Below, piece after piece: positions 43,671-52,652 of a stretch of DNA of 64,000 nucleotides. The notes beneath the pieces are model-generated. The model was not told the DNA's origin and did no database searches. It saw only the letters and a list, made by a program, of their open reading frames with translations. Made by a program: the position numbers and the translations under genes. Each line of letters opens with the position of its first letter. Position 1 is the stretch's first letter. The DNA lies in the NCBI GenBank assembly GCA_043785105.1, contig JAYVXO010000257.1, forward strand, positions 1 through 64,000. The letters run 5' to 3'. Source of the stretch: Fimbriiglobus sp043785105. GTDB taxonomy: Bacteria; Planctomycetota; Planctomycetia; Gemmatales; Gemmataceae.

Positions 43671-45965
43671 ATGCTTCCGGTTCGTCGTTGGGTAGCCGCT
43701 GCCGTTCTCAGTGGCGCAAGTTTCACGGTCGTGGCGTGCAATAACACAACAACACCAAGTGCTGGTACCATCGGCGATAAGCCGATTGCACCTATTGACA
43801 TTGGCGGCCCCTTGTGGGTCGGCGTCCCGATGCAGGCGATCGAGAAATCGACGCCGGTTGGTGAGCCAATCGTGATCCCGAACGCCGTCGTGAACAACGA
43901 CGTTCGCGTGCAAATTGCCGCCCAAGTCGATGGCATTGTCGAACTCATCGGCACGCCGATTCTGCTCGGCACTCCGATCGACCCCAAAGACGAAATCATC
44001 TACCACCCACGCGACCTAGAAAAGAAGCAGCAGTACCGTCGCCTCCGTGAAAATGACCTCATCAAGAATGGGCAAATTCTCGCGCGGCTTGATGAACAAC
44101 TTGTGAAATTACAAATCGACCAACTCACAAACATGGTTAAGGCGACGGAAGATGCCATCGTTCAGGCGAAGGAAGCTTCGATGATACAACGGAAGCTTCT
44201 GGAGCAAACCCTTAAAGTTCCTGGTGTTTCCACAAGCGAGGTTCTCAACCAGCAAGCCCTGGCGGCGCGCTACGAGGAAAACTGGTTGAATTCCAGCAAA
44301 GAGTTGGCGAAGACGGTCGGCGACCTCGAAACCGCCAAGGCCCAACTGCAACGGTATTGGGTCCGGAGCAAGATGAACGGTCGCGTCGTGCGGATCGTCA
44401 AGTCGCCGGATGAGTTTGCCAAAGCGGGTGAAACGATTCTGGAAATCCAATCGACGGACCGGGTTCGGGTCGAAGGGAAACTGGATTCCGGGTATGCGTC
44501 GCAACTTCGCAAGGGCATGAGGGTCTACGTCGAACCGACCCGGCCCGTGGCGCCGAATTCGTTGGCGAACTACCACCGTCAGGACGTAACAAGCATCGCC
44601 GTGACCGCACACCCTGGGCGTCCGCTCATCGTCTCCGGGGGGATGGACGCGGCCGCACTGGTGTGGGACGCGACGAACACGAAGCAATCGCACCGCTTGC
44701 CGCACCCGACGGGGAGCGGCGTCCGATCCGTTACTGCAACCGGCCCCAAGGCGAAGGGGCATTTCATCGCCACCGGCGGTGACGACGGCAAGGTCCGCAT
44801 TTGGGACGTGAGCAACCCGGACAAGTTGCCGAAGGAACCGCTGGCGATCTTTGAAGAAACCCATTCGGGCGGCGTGAACTCGCTCGCCTTCAGCCCGGAC
44901 GGCCGTTACCTCGCGTCGTCGAGCGGTCGAGACGTGTATGTTTGGAATGTCACGGACAAGAAGAAGCTTTACGCCCTCCCGCAAGAACACCGGGACGCCG
45001 TCACGTCGGTTCGGTTCACGCCGCAGGCGACCTTGGTGACCGTGTCGCGGGACAAGTCGATCCGCACCTGGACGCTTGGCGACAAGGGTGCCACCTCCGC
45101 GACCCTCATTGACCACCGGGGTGGTACGGTCGATATTCTCGGCGTGTCCTCGGACGGCTCGAAAGTCCTCTTCGACAAAGACGCGACCCGCCTGGACGTG
45201 GTCAGCCTCGCCGACGAACGCTCCGTCGGGACGATTCAAAGTCCGGGTAGCGGCGCTCGGTTTGCGACCTTGGCGATCTTCTCGACCGATGACAGTTTGA
45301 TCCTGACGGTTGGTGGCGATTCCGATCAGAAGGGCGAATTAACGGTGTGGGAAGCCCCCGCATCCGGTAGCCGGGGTGCGGAGCGGCGTCGATTGCTCAC
45401 CCCCCGAAACGTGGCCGTGACCTGTGCGGCATTTTCGCCCGACAACGACAAACGGTTCATCGCCGTCGGCACGGCGGAAGGCGGCGTTTTCTTCTGGTCC
45501 CAACCGAGCCAAGACGATCGCGGCAAGCCGATCATCGGCGAAATTGTGTCGGTATCACCCGCCGACGCCAAGACGGTCCAAGTCCGCGTGGAAATGTTGA
45601 ACCCGATCGACAAAAACGGGGACAGCCTTCAAGACCGCAGTTCGGCCACGATTATCATTCCGCCGAACGGCGTTCCCATGAATGCCACACCGATGAACGT
45701 GACCGCGCCGGTTCCCACGCCGGGCATTCTCCCCGCCGGTGGGGTGGTTGCGAACCCGTCCGGGACCGGCATTCGGACTGCTGCGGGTCTCGAACCGACG
45801 GGCCTGATCCCGACCGTGAACGCACCAGCACTACTGCCCACAGGCCCAGTGGCGCAACCACTATTAGCAGCACCACCGAAGCCGGTAGCACCGGCTTCAA
45901 ATGACAGTGGAATCGTGATCCCTCCCGTTGCCATTCCCGCCGTGCCACCAGCAGCGAAGAAGTAA
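43671..45965 (+). CDS. Lipoprotein adaptor (HlyD-like) fused to a WD40 propeller
   Basis: A 764-residue predicted lipoprotein: MLPVRRWVAAAVLSGASF then TVVAC as lipobox. Residues ~50-290 resemble a membrane fusion protein: beta strands (NNDVRVQIAAQVDGIVELIG), a long coiled-coil hairpin (QLVKLQIDQLTNMVKATEDA; ELAKTVGDLETAKAQLQRYW) and return strands (MNGRVVRIVKSPDEFAKAGE). Residues ~300-630 are WD40 repeats (HSGGVNSLAFSPDGRYLASS, VWNVTDKKKL). The tail is Pro/Ala-rich. ATG 43671 follows GGGGAG at 7 nt; ATG 43656 would spoil the leader. I know no characterised protein with this fusion. Confidence 0.82.
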   Translation: MLPVRRWVAAAVLSGASFTVVACNNTTTPSAGTIGDKPIAPIDIGGPLWVGVPMQAIEKSTPVGEPIVIPNAVVNNDVRVQIAAQVDGIVELIGTPILLGTPIDPKDEIIYHPRDLEKKQQYRRLRENDLIKNGQILARLDEQLVKLQIDQLTNMVKATEDAIVQAKEASMIQRKLLEQTLKVPGVSTSEVLNQQALAARYEENWLNSSKELAKTVGDLETAKAQLQRYWVRSKMNGRVVRIVKSPDEFAKAGETILEIQSTDRVRVEGKLDSGYASQLRKGMRVYVEPTRPVAPNSLANYHRQDVTSIAVTAHPGRPLIVSGGMDAAALVWDATNTKQSHRLPHPTGSGVRSVTATGPKAKGHFIATGGDDGKVRIWDVSNPDKLPKEPLAIFEETHSGGVNSLAFSPDGRYLASSSGRDVYVWNVTDKKKLYALPQEHRDAVTSVRFTPQATLVTVSRDKSIRTWTLGDKGATSATLIDHRGGTVDILGVSSDGSKVLFDKDATRLDVVSLADERSVGTIQSPGSGARFATLAIFSTDDSLILTVGGDSDQKGELTVWEAPASGSRGAERRRLLTPRNVAVTCAAFSPDNDKRFIAVGTAEGGVFFWSQPSQDDRGKPIIGEIVSVSPADAKTVQVRVEMLNPIDKNGDSLQDRSSATIIIPPNGVPMNATPMNVTAPVPTPGILPAGGVVANPSGTGIRTAAGLEPTGLIPTVNAPALLPTGPVAQPLLAAPPKPVAPASNDSGIVIPPVAIPAVPPAAKK

Positions 45966-45978
45966 CCCACAACCCCGT

Positions 45979-46005
45979 GCGGCAGGCTTGCGAAGCCTGC
46001 CCGTC
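45979..46005. repeat. GGCAGGCTT/AAGCCTGCC hairpin in the adaptor cluster
   Basis: GGCAGGCTT and AAGCCTGCC pair around GCG in the 90 bp gap between the adaptor-WD40 gene and the M50 gene. It may modulate expression between them. No long T-run follows, so full termination is unlikely. Confidence 0.6.
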
Positions 46006-46055
46006 TTCCGGTTTTGTCTCAAGTGGACCATTACGTCCACGCCACGGGGATCACC

Positions 46056-48299
46056 ATGAATACCGAACTCCTTGACAACCCAGCGGAACGCCGCAAGCAG
46101 GTCCGGCTCAAGGTCCGACCCGACTTGCAAATCAGCGAGCAACGGTACGAAGGCAAAATCTACCACGTCGTGAAAGACCCGGTGTGCCTGCGCTACTATC
46201 GGTTCAACAAGCAAGAGTATTTTGTCTTCAGCCTGTTCGACGGCACGCACCCGACGGAAGAGGTGCGGAAGCGGTTCGAGGACGAATTCCGACCGCACCG
46301 GCTCGAGTTTCAAGACCTGGAATCGTTCGCCCGGCAACTGGTGACGGCGGGCCTTGTGCAGCACGAAACCGGCGGGGCGGGGAAGCACCTGTTCCAGCGC
46401 CGCGCCAAGCAGCGGCGGATGCGACGGTTTGCCGCGATCTCGAACATCATGTATTGGAAGATCCCGGTCTTCGACCCGGACCGGCTCCTCACGTGGATGT
46501 TTCAATACCTGTGGTGGATCTTCACCCCGCTTTGTTTTGCGGCCAGCATTGCCTTGATGCTTGCGGCGGTGTTCCAGGTACTGATTCACTTTCAGACCTT
46601 CTACGAAAAGATACCCCGGTATCAAGAATTCTTTGCGATCAACACCGTTCTGTACATGTGGATGAGTCTCGGAATCGTGAAGGTGATTCACGAGTTCGGG
46701 CACGGACTCAGTTGTAAAGCATATAAGGGGGAAAGCCATGAGATGGGTATCTTGCTCATGTGTTTCTCGCCGGCGTTGTATTGTAATGTAACCGATGCCT
46801 GGACGGTTGCGGACAAGTGGAAGCGGATTATCATCAGCTTTGCCGGTATCTATGTCGAGTTGGTGATTGCATCGCTGGCAACATTTGTGTGGTGGTATAC
46901 ACCCCACCTCCCGATCGTGAATAACATTGCGATGGCGGTGATGGTTCTCTGTTCCGTGAGTACCGTTTTCTTCAACGCCAACCCGCTGATGCGGTTTGAC
47001 GGGTATTACATGCTGGCCGACTGGCTTGAAATTCCGAACTTACGGGATCGGGCCAATCGGTACATCACGAACCTGTTTCTGGACAAAGCCCTGGGCGTCG
47101 AAGTCCCGCCCGAACAATACATGGCACCCGGTCGCCGGGTCTTGTTCATTGCGTATGCAATCGGTAGCTATGTCTACCGCTGGGTGGTGACGTTTAGCAT
47201 CATATTCTTCCTAGCGGACTTCCTGGGGCCACAATTAAAAATCCTTAGCCAGATGTTGGCACTGTTCTCACTGATGTCCATGTTCATCTGGCCTGTGTAC
47301 CGCATGATTAAAAGCATCCGTCAACGAGGGCGGTTACCCGACATGAAATCGAAACGTGTTTACATTACGATGACAATTGCCGCAGCATTGATTGCCGCAG
47401 TCTTCTTGTTACCGCTGCCCATTAGCCGGGTCCGAGATGTCGGCTTGGTTGCGGTCAACCCCCGGCACGCTGAACCGCTGACGCTCAATCAACCCGCCCA
47501 CCTCGTGATGCTCTCGGTCGTCGAAGGGCAACAAGTCCGACAAGGGCAAAAGATTGCCGGGTTCGATAGCCGCGACTTGCAAGAAAAGATCGCCCAGGAA
47601 AAGTCACGCCGTGACGAAAAACGAGAAGAAGTGCGCGTGCTGCGAACTGCCGCAGTCGGCACGAAAAAAGTAGACGAAGCCCGACAAATCGAAAGCCAGA
47701 TCATCACGGCGGACAGCGAAGCGTACCAGCATGAGAAGTTGATGGCCTGGGCGGACTCCGAACGGGGGAAGTTGAACCTCGTTGCCCCACGCGACGGCGT
47801 CGTCATGGGGCTTGTGAAACAATCCGAAATCGGCAAACTGTTTGACAAGAATACGCAGCAATCCAAGCCAATTTGCACCGTGGGCGATCCGACCAAGCTC
47901 ATCATCAAAGTCCCCGTTAGCCCGATGGACCACAAACTGCTCGCGGAAGACCTGCCGCGTGGCGGGGAACTGATGGCCTCGGTTTACGTGAACGGGCGGA
48001 CCGATCGGATCTTCATTGGCCGGGTCCGTGAACTGCCGAAATCGTCGGCCAAGCAAGTCCCGTATTCGCTCACGAACAGAAGTGGTGGACCACTGGCCGT
48101 CCAGCAGTCCGGAGAGAACGGCCAAGAGTTATCGCCAATCGCCCAAGTGTACCTTGTCGAGATTGAAGTCAACGATCCCGATGCGAGCATCAAACCCGGC
48201 GCGCTCGTGAATACCAAGATTCACTGCGAATGGCGAACGGCGGCATGGTGGCTCAAACGCAAAGTGACCGAAGCGCTCGACTTCGGGTTGTATCAGTAA
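46056..48299 (+). CDS. PqqD-like / M50 site-2-protease / HlyD membrane protein
   Basis: A 747-residue polytopic protein. Residues ~10-110 look like a PqqD/RRE winged-helix (VCLRYYRFNKQEYFVFSLFD, LESFARQLVTAGLVQHE), a fold that binds peptide leaders. The membrane core has the M50 zinc motif HEFGH (212-216) and the partner motif NPLMRFDG (309-316). After a further helix (YITMTIAAALIAAVFLLPLP) comes an HlyD-type part with a lipoyl half-motif (HLVMLSVVEGQQVRQGQKI), a coiled-coil hairpin and a barrel. It could cut and export a leader-bearing or membrane-bound substrate with the two upstream adaptors. No substrate gene was recognised. ATG 46056 follows GGGGA. Confidence 0.87.
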   Translation: MNTELLDNPAERRKQVRLKVRPDLQISEQRYEGKIYHVVKDPVCLRYYRFNKQEYFVFSLFDGTHPTEEVRKRFEDEFRPHRLEFQDLESFARQLVTAGLVQHETGGAGKHLFQRRAKQRRMRRFAAISNIMYWKIPVFDPDRLLTWMFQYLWWIFTPLCFAASIALMLAAVFQVLIHFQTFYEKIPRYQEFFAINTVLYMWMSLGIVKVIHEFGHGLSCKAYKGESHEMGILLMCFSPALYCNVTDAWTVADKWKRIIISFAGIYVELVIASLATFVWWYTPHLPIVNNIAMAVMVLCSVSTVFFNANPLMRFDGYYMLADWLEIPNLRDRANRYITNLFLDKALGVEVPPEQYMAPGRRVLFIAYAIGSYVYRWVVTFSIIFFLADFLGPQLKILSQMLALFSLMSMFIWPVYRMIKSIRQRGRLPDMKSKRVYITMTIAAALIAAVFLLPLPISRVRDVGLVAVNPRHAEPLTLNQPAHLVMLSVVEGQQVRQGQKIAGFDSRDLQEKIAQEKSRRDEKREEVRVLRTAAVGTKKVDEARQIESQIITADSEAYQHEKLMAWADSERGKLNLVAPRDGVVMGLVKQSEIGKLFDKNTQQSKPICTVGDPTKLIIKVPVSPMDHKLLAEDLPRGGELMASVYVNGRTDRIFIGRVRELPKSSAKQVPYSLTNRSGGPLAVQQSGENGQELSPIAQVYLVEIEVNDPDASIKPGALVNTKIHCEWRTAAWWLKRKVTEALDFGLYQ

Positions 48300-48368
48300 C
48301 ACGTTGTGGCGCGGAGGAGGAGTTCGTGGTTCGGACGTACCAAACGTCCTTGCTGCGGACTTCCTCTA

Positions 48369-48572
48369 ATGGCCCTCCCAATTTCTACCAGTCGTGTTCG
48401 GCGATTCGCTGATGTGACACCCACCATCGAACCGACAAGCTTGATACGAGAACTGGTTTACGATGTCGGCGGTATCAAAATCGTGACTGAGAAACTGTAC
48501 GCATCCGACGTGACCGGCATCTTTGTACTACGCTCCAGGTATTCTGATTTGCCCCTGCTCTCAACTGTTTAG
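48369..48572 (+). CDS. Small ORF of doubtful status
   Basis: A 67-residue frame (MALPISTSRVRRFADVTPTI...) between the M50 gene and the diguanylate cyclase gene. The segment IRELVYDVGGIKIVTEKLYA looks protein-like, but no family or convincing ribosome site is evident. It may be a leader or a non-coding region. Confidence 0.3.
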   Translation: MALPISTSRVRRFADVTPTIEPTSLIRELVYDVGGIKIVTEKLYASDVTGIFVLRSRYSDLPLLSTV

Positions 48573-48583
48573 GTTCGCCACCC

Positions 48584-49552
48584 ATGCCTGCGGTGCTGCC
48601 CGATTTGCGGGCGATTCTCGATCAGACCCATGAAGTCGTCTGGCTGATTGACCAGTCGAATCGGCGTATCTTGTACATCAACGCGACTTACGAAAAAGTA
48701 TGGGGACGATCCCTGGACGCCCCGCTAGCCGCCCTCGATTGCTTCCAATTCATTGCTAGCACCATCCACCCTGAAGACCGAACTCGGTACCTGGAGACCG
48801 TCGAATCGGACTTCCCGAGCGGCGTCGATCACGAGTACCGGATCTTGCGCCCGTGTGGTGAGGTGCGGTGGATCCGCTCGCGGTCGCAACCGTATGATGC
48901 TTGCGACGACCCGTCACAAAAATTGGTCGTCGGCATGAGTGAAGACATTACGTCCCGGAAGCGTCACGAAGAGCAACTCGAAGCGCACCGCCAAGAGTTG
49001 GAGACCGCATATACCCAACTGCAAGTGGCGGTCATCACGGACCCGTTGACGGGTCTGAAAAACCGCCGCGCCCTGCAATCGGGTCTGGAGCGGACTGAAG
49101 CGGATGCCCGAGAACACGCCACGCCGGTTTCGATCATCGCGGCGGACATCGACCACTTCAAAAGTTACAACGACACCTACGGCCACCCGGCGGGCGACTC
49201 GGTGCTGGTCGCCGTGTCCAACATCATTTTGCGCAGCCTACGTCCCACCGATTTGGCCGCACGGGTGGGCGGTGAAGAATTCACCTTGTTGCTACCGGAC
49301 ACGGACCGGGTCGGCGCGGTTGCGGCGGCAGAACGATTACGGCGTGCGATTGCCCACGCCCGATGGCCGCATCGCCCGGTCACGGTGAGCTTGGGTGTCG
49401 CCACTTGGTGGCCAACCGACAGTTCCACATCAACAGCCGAGTTGATTGCCCAAGCCGACAAAGCGTTGTATCGGTCCAAAGCCGAAGGCCGCAACCGCGC
49501 GACCCATGCCGAGGAACTAGCGGAAACGCCCGTTGCCGTTGTGGCTGAATGA
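48584..49552 (+). CDS. PAS-GGDEF diguanylate cyclase
   Basis: A 322-residue cytosolic enzyme making cyclic di-GMP from two GTP. Residues ~8-130 form a PAS domain with PAC end (WLIDQSNRRILYINATYEKV; HEYRILRPCGEVRWIRSRSQ). A coiled linker joins a GGDEF domain with the active motif GGEEF (229-233), DPLTGLKNRRAL at its start, and the inhibitory I-site RPTD (220-223) exactly five residues before GGEEF. It should be active and subject to product inhibition. It follows the adaptor/M50 cluster after 284 bp on the same strand. Confidence 0.93.
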   Translation: MPAVLPDLRAILDQTHEVVWLIDQSNRRILYINATYEKVWGRSLDAPLAALDCFQFIASTIHPEDRTRYLETVESDFPSGVDHEYRILRPCGEVRWIRSRSQPYDACDDPSQKLVVGMSEDITSRKRHEEQLEAHRQELETAYTQLQVAVITDPLTGLKNRRALQSGLERTEADAREHATPVSIIAADIDHFKSYNDTYGHPAGDSVLVAVSNIILRSLRPTDLAARVGGEEFTLLLPDTDRVGAVAAAERLRRAIAHARWPHRPVTVSLGVATWWPTDSSTSTAELIAQADKALYRSKAEGRNRATHAEELAETPVAVVAE

Positions 49553-49578
49553 ATCTTTCACTGGTTCACTGAAAGAGT

Positions 49579-49665
49579 ATTCACCACAGAGGGCACAGAG
49601 AGCCACAGAGTAGAAATACATCTGTATTGGTTTTCTCTGTGGCCCTCCGTGTCCTCTGTGGTGAA
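49579..49665. repeat. CACAGAG-type inverted repeat, family 2
   Basis: TTCACCACAGAGGGCACAGAG and CCTCCGTGTCCTCTGTGGTGAA pair around an AATACATCTGTATT core that can itself fold. It lies between the convergent diguanylate cyclase and kbl genes. Confidence 0.85.
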
Positions 49666-49695
49666 ATCCTCTTGTTTCTACCGCATCCGATGGAA

Positions 49696-50886
49696 TCACT
49701 TCACGATGCCCAACTGCCGTCCTGCGTCTCCGAACGATTTGATCGCGTGGTCGATTTGCTCGATCGTGTGTGCCGCCGAGACTTGGATGCGGATGCGGGC
49801 TTGGCCCTGTGGCACGACGGGGTAGCTGAACGCGATGACGTAGATCCCCTTCGCTAATAACGCTTCGGCCATTTTTCCCGCGATTGTCGCATCCCCGAAC
49901 ATCACCGGCAGAATCGGCGTGGGGCCGGGCTTCACGGTGAACCCGGCACTTTCCAGCCCTTGCCGCATTCGGGCCGTGTTGGCTTTCAAGGTCGTGCGTA
50001 ACTCGGCGGACGTGTCGGCCAACTCCAACGCCTTCATCCCGGCAGCGACCAACGACGGCGGGACCGAGTTCGAGAACAGGTACGGGCGACTGCGGTTGCG
50101 AAGCCAATCGACCACTTCGGCGGACCCGACGGTAAACCCACCGCTCGCACCGCCCAGGGTTTTCCCGAGCGTCGAGGTGATGAGGTCGATTCGGTCGAGG
50201 CACCCGAGTTCCTCGGCGGCGCCCCGCCCGGTGGCACCGAGGTGCCCGGTCGCATGGCAATCGTCGATCCCGACGGCGGCGGTGTGCTGATCGGCCAGAT
50301 CGCAGATGTCCGGCAGCTTCGCTAAATCGCCGTCCATGCTGAACACGGAATCGGTAAAAATCAGCTTGAACTGGCAGTCCTTCGCTTCGACGAGTTTGGC
50401 CTTCAGATCGGCCATGTCGTTGTGCTTGTAACGGAACCGTTGCGCCTTGCAGAGCCGCACGCCGTCGATGATGCTGGCGTGGTTGAGTTCGTCCGAAAGA
50501 ATCGCGTCTTGTTCACCGAGTAACGGTTCAAACAGCCCGCCGTTCGCGTCGAAGCACGAGATGTACAGAATCGAATCGGCCTTGCGAAAGAACTTCGCAA
50601 TCTGTTGTTCGGCTTGCTTGTGGATCGACTGCGTGCCACAAATGAACCGCACGCTCGACAGGCCGTAGCCCCACGTCTTCAACCCTTCGACAGCGGCTTC
50701 TACGATCGCCGGGTGGTTCGCCAGCCCGAGGTAATTGTTCGCGCAGAAGTTGACCACCGGGTGGCCGTTTACCGAAATGTCGGAGTGCTGCGGCGTCTCG
50801 ATCTGGCGTTCGGCTTTGTAAAGCCCGCGTGTCTTCAGGTCAGCCAGTTGGTCCCGCAGAAACGCATTCAAGTTATCGGACGGCAT
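49696..50886 (-). CDS. kbl: Glycine C-acetyltransferase (2-amino-3-ketobutyrate CoA ligase)
   Basis: A 396-residue PLP enzyme of the alpha-oxoamine synthase family, most like Kbl, which cleaves 2-amino-3-ketobutyrate with CoA to glycine and acetyl-CoA. Landmarks: NFCANNYLGLANHPAIVEA, GYGLSSVRFICGTQ, DELNHASIIDG, the Asp-His pair in GIDDCHATGHLG (usually DDSHA), and the PLP Lys in STLGKTLGG. Start 50886 gives the family-typical MPSDNLNAFL. It overlaps the dedA-like gene by 14 bp. No tdh gene lies adjacent. Confidence 0.9.
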   Translation of the reverse strand: MPSDNLNAFLRDQLADLKTRGLYKAERQIETPQHSDISVNGHPVVNFCANNYLGLANHPAIVEAAVEGLKTWGYGLSSVRFICGTQSIHKQAEQQIAKFFRKADSILYISCFDANGGLFEPLLGEQDAILSDELNHASIIDGVRLCKAQRFRYKHNDMADLKAKLVEAKDCQFKLIFTDSVFSMDGDLAKLPDICDLADQHTAAVGIDDCHATGHLGATGRGAAEELGCLDRIDLITSTLGKTLGGASGGFTVGSAEVVDWLRNRSRPYLFSNSVPPSLVAAGMKALELADTSAELRTTLKANTARMRQGLESAGFTVKPGPTPILPVMFGDATIAGKMAEALLAKGIYVIAFSYPVVPQGQARIRIQVSAAHTIEQIDHAIKSFGDAGRQLGIVK

Positions 50887-51637
50887 CGGGCACCTTGACT
50901 TGTTCCTTGGCCACGACCACTTTTGGCTTGCGGGCCGCCGCAATCGCTTTCCACACAATCGGGCCGACCGACGCGAAGATAATCACCAACGCCACTTTGT
51001 CGATGTGCTTCACAACGGTGAACTGTTCGCCGAAGATCGGCCGCAACAGCGGGTTGATGATGTCGATCAGGTAATACCCGAACAGGATCATGCTCGTCAC
51101 CCACGCGATGCCGCCGACCACGTTGTACATCAGGAACGTGCGGTACTCCATTTTCCCCGCACCGGCGACGACCGGGGCGAACGTCCGCACGATCGGCACG
51201 AACCGCGCCATGATGATCGTTTTGCCGCCGTGCCGGTCGTAGAACTCTTTCGCTTTTGTCAGGTAGGCTTGCTTGAACAACCAGCCGTCGGGTCGGCGGA
51301 AGATGGCTGGTCCGGCCTTCGACCCAATCCAGTAGCCCACGGAATCACCGACAATCGCCGACACGCAAAGCGTTGCAATCAACAGTGGCACGTTCCACCC
51401 GCTCAGGCTGGCCACGACACCAACGACGACCAACAGCGAATCCCCCGGCAGTAGGAACCCGATGAGCAACCCAGTCTCGGTGAAGACGATCAAATTCAAC
51501 ACGATGAGCGCCGCGCTGAACACCCCCGGACGGCTCAGGACTTCTTTCCAAACGTCCGGGTCGAGGAACTGCAACGGATGCCCGCCGGCGAAGACCGTCG
51601 TGAAAATTTCGCCAACCTGGGTGAATAAATCGTGCAT
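50873..51637 (-). CDS. DedA-family membrane protein
   Basis: A 254-residue inner-membrane protein of the DedA/VTT superfamily, proposed lipid scramblases or transporters involved in envelope homeostasis. It has an N-terminal hydrophobic helix (ETGLLIGFLLPGDSLLVVVG), the motif FYDRHGGKTIIMARFVPIVR with the conserved Arg residues, and GGIAWVTSMILFGYY. Start 51637 is preferred to 51694. It overlaps kbl and is probably co-transcribed. Confidence 0.9.
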   Translation of the reverse strand: MHDLFTQVGEIFTTVFAGGHPLQFLDPDVWKEVLSRPGVFSAALIVLNLIVFTETGLLIGFLLPGDSLLVVVGVVASLSGWNVPLLIATLCVSAIVGDSVGYWIGSKAGPAIFRRPDGWLFKQAYLTKAKEFYDRHGGKTIIMARFVPIVRTFAPVVAGAGKMEYRTFLMYNVVGGIAWVTSMILFGYYLIDIINPLLRPIFGEQFTVVKHIDKVALVIIFASVGPIVWKAIAAARKPKVVVAKEQVKVPDAVR

Positions 51638-51842
51638 CACGCTACCCGTCTGAGGAATGAACCCAAGGCGATAAGTTAACGGAGACCGTACCAATCAGTC
51701 CAGGCGAACCGGCGATTTATACCGTGCCCGGTACAGATACGCCGCCCCGTCACGCGAATTGTTGACGCGCTGGTCCCGTTGCCGGTAGGATAACACCTCT
51801 TCAATTCACCGTAACTCCTGACGGGTGGTCACCACCGCAAGT

Positions 51843-52622
51843 ATGTTGACGAAACGCATTATTCCGTGCCTGGATGTGGACCGGGGTCGGGTGGTCAAAG
51901 GGACGAACTTTGTCGGCCTGCGGGACGCGGGCGACCCGGTCGAAGTGGCCCGCCGGTACCAGGACCAAGGGGCGGACGAGCTGGTTTTCTTGGACATTTC
52001 CGCGAGCCATGAAGGCCGCCAGATCATGTTGGACGTGGTCCGGGCTGTCGCGGAGCAGATTTTCATGCCGTACACCGTGGGCGGCGGGATTCGCACGTTG
52101 GACGATGTCACGGCACTTATTCAAGCGGGTGCGGAGAAAGTGAGTTTGAACTCCGCCGCCGTCAAGACGCCGTCACTGATCGCCGACGTGTCGCGGAAGT
52201 TTGGCCGCTGTGCCACGGTGGTGAACATTGACCCGCGCCGGGTCCAAAAGAACGGCGCGGAAGTGTGGGAAGTGTACATTAACGGCGGTCGGATTGGCAC
52301 GGGTTTGGAAGCCGTGGCGTGGGCCAGGGAAGTGGAGCGTTTGGGGGCCGGGGAAATTGTTCTGACTTCAATGGATGCGGACGGGACCAAGAGCGGGTAT
52401 GATTTGCCGATGCTCCGTGCGGTGTCAGACGCGGTGAACATTCCGGTCGTGGCCAGTGGTGGTGCCGGTTCGCCGGAGCATTTGCGGTTGGCGTTTGAAG
52501 CGGGTGCCGACGCCGCCCTTGCCGCCAGCATCTTTCACTACAACGAGTACACGATCCCAGCCACGAAAGCCTACTTAGCTCAACACGGGGTTGCCGTCCG
52601 ATTAGTCAATGCCCGCGTGTAA
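51843..52622 (+). CDS. hisF: Imidazole glycerol phosphate synthase subunit HisF
   Basis: A 259-residue TIM-barrel cyclase that, with HisH, converts PRFAR to imidazole glycerol phosphate and AICAR in histidine biosynthesis. The catalytic Asp in IPCLDVDRGRVVKG and the second Asp in VVNIDPRRV are present, as are phosphate-binding loops (GGGIRTLDD, SGGAGSPEHL). ATG 51843 fits the usual MLTKRIIPCLD start; GTG 51825 is an alternative. No hisH is adjacent. The pilT gene begins 30 bp downstream. Confidence 0.95.
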   Translation: MLTKRIIPCLDVDRGRVVKGTNFVGLRDAGDPVEVARRYQDQGADELVFLDISASHEGRQIMLDVVRAVAEQIFMPYTVGGGIRTLDDVTALIQAGAEKVSLNSAAVKTPSLIADVSRKFGRCATVVNIDPRRVQKNGAEVWEVYINGGRIGTGLEAVAWAREVERLGAGEIVLTSMDADGTKSGYDLPMLRAVSDAVNIPVVASGGAGSPEHLRLAFEAGADAALAASIFHYNEYTIPATKAYLAQHGVAVRLVNARV

Positions 52623-52652
52623 CTCTCCCGAACTCCGAGGAATCGAACCGTC

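Noticed and set aside
44109..45239. 376-codon minus-strand open frame in the adaptor-WD40 gene
   Set aside because: Shadow frame with Arg/Val/His-rich composition and no family match.
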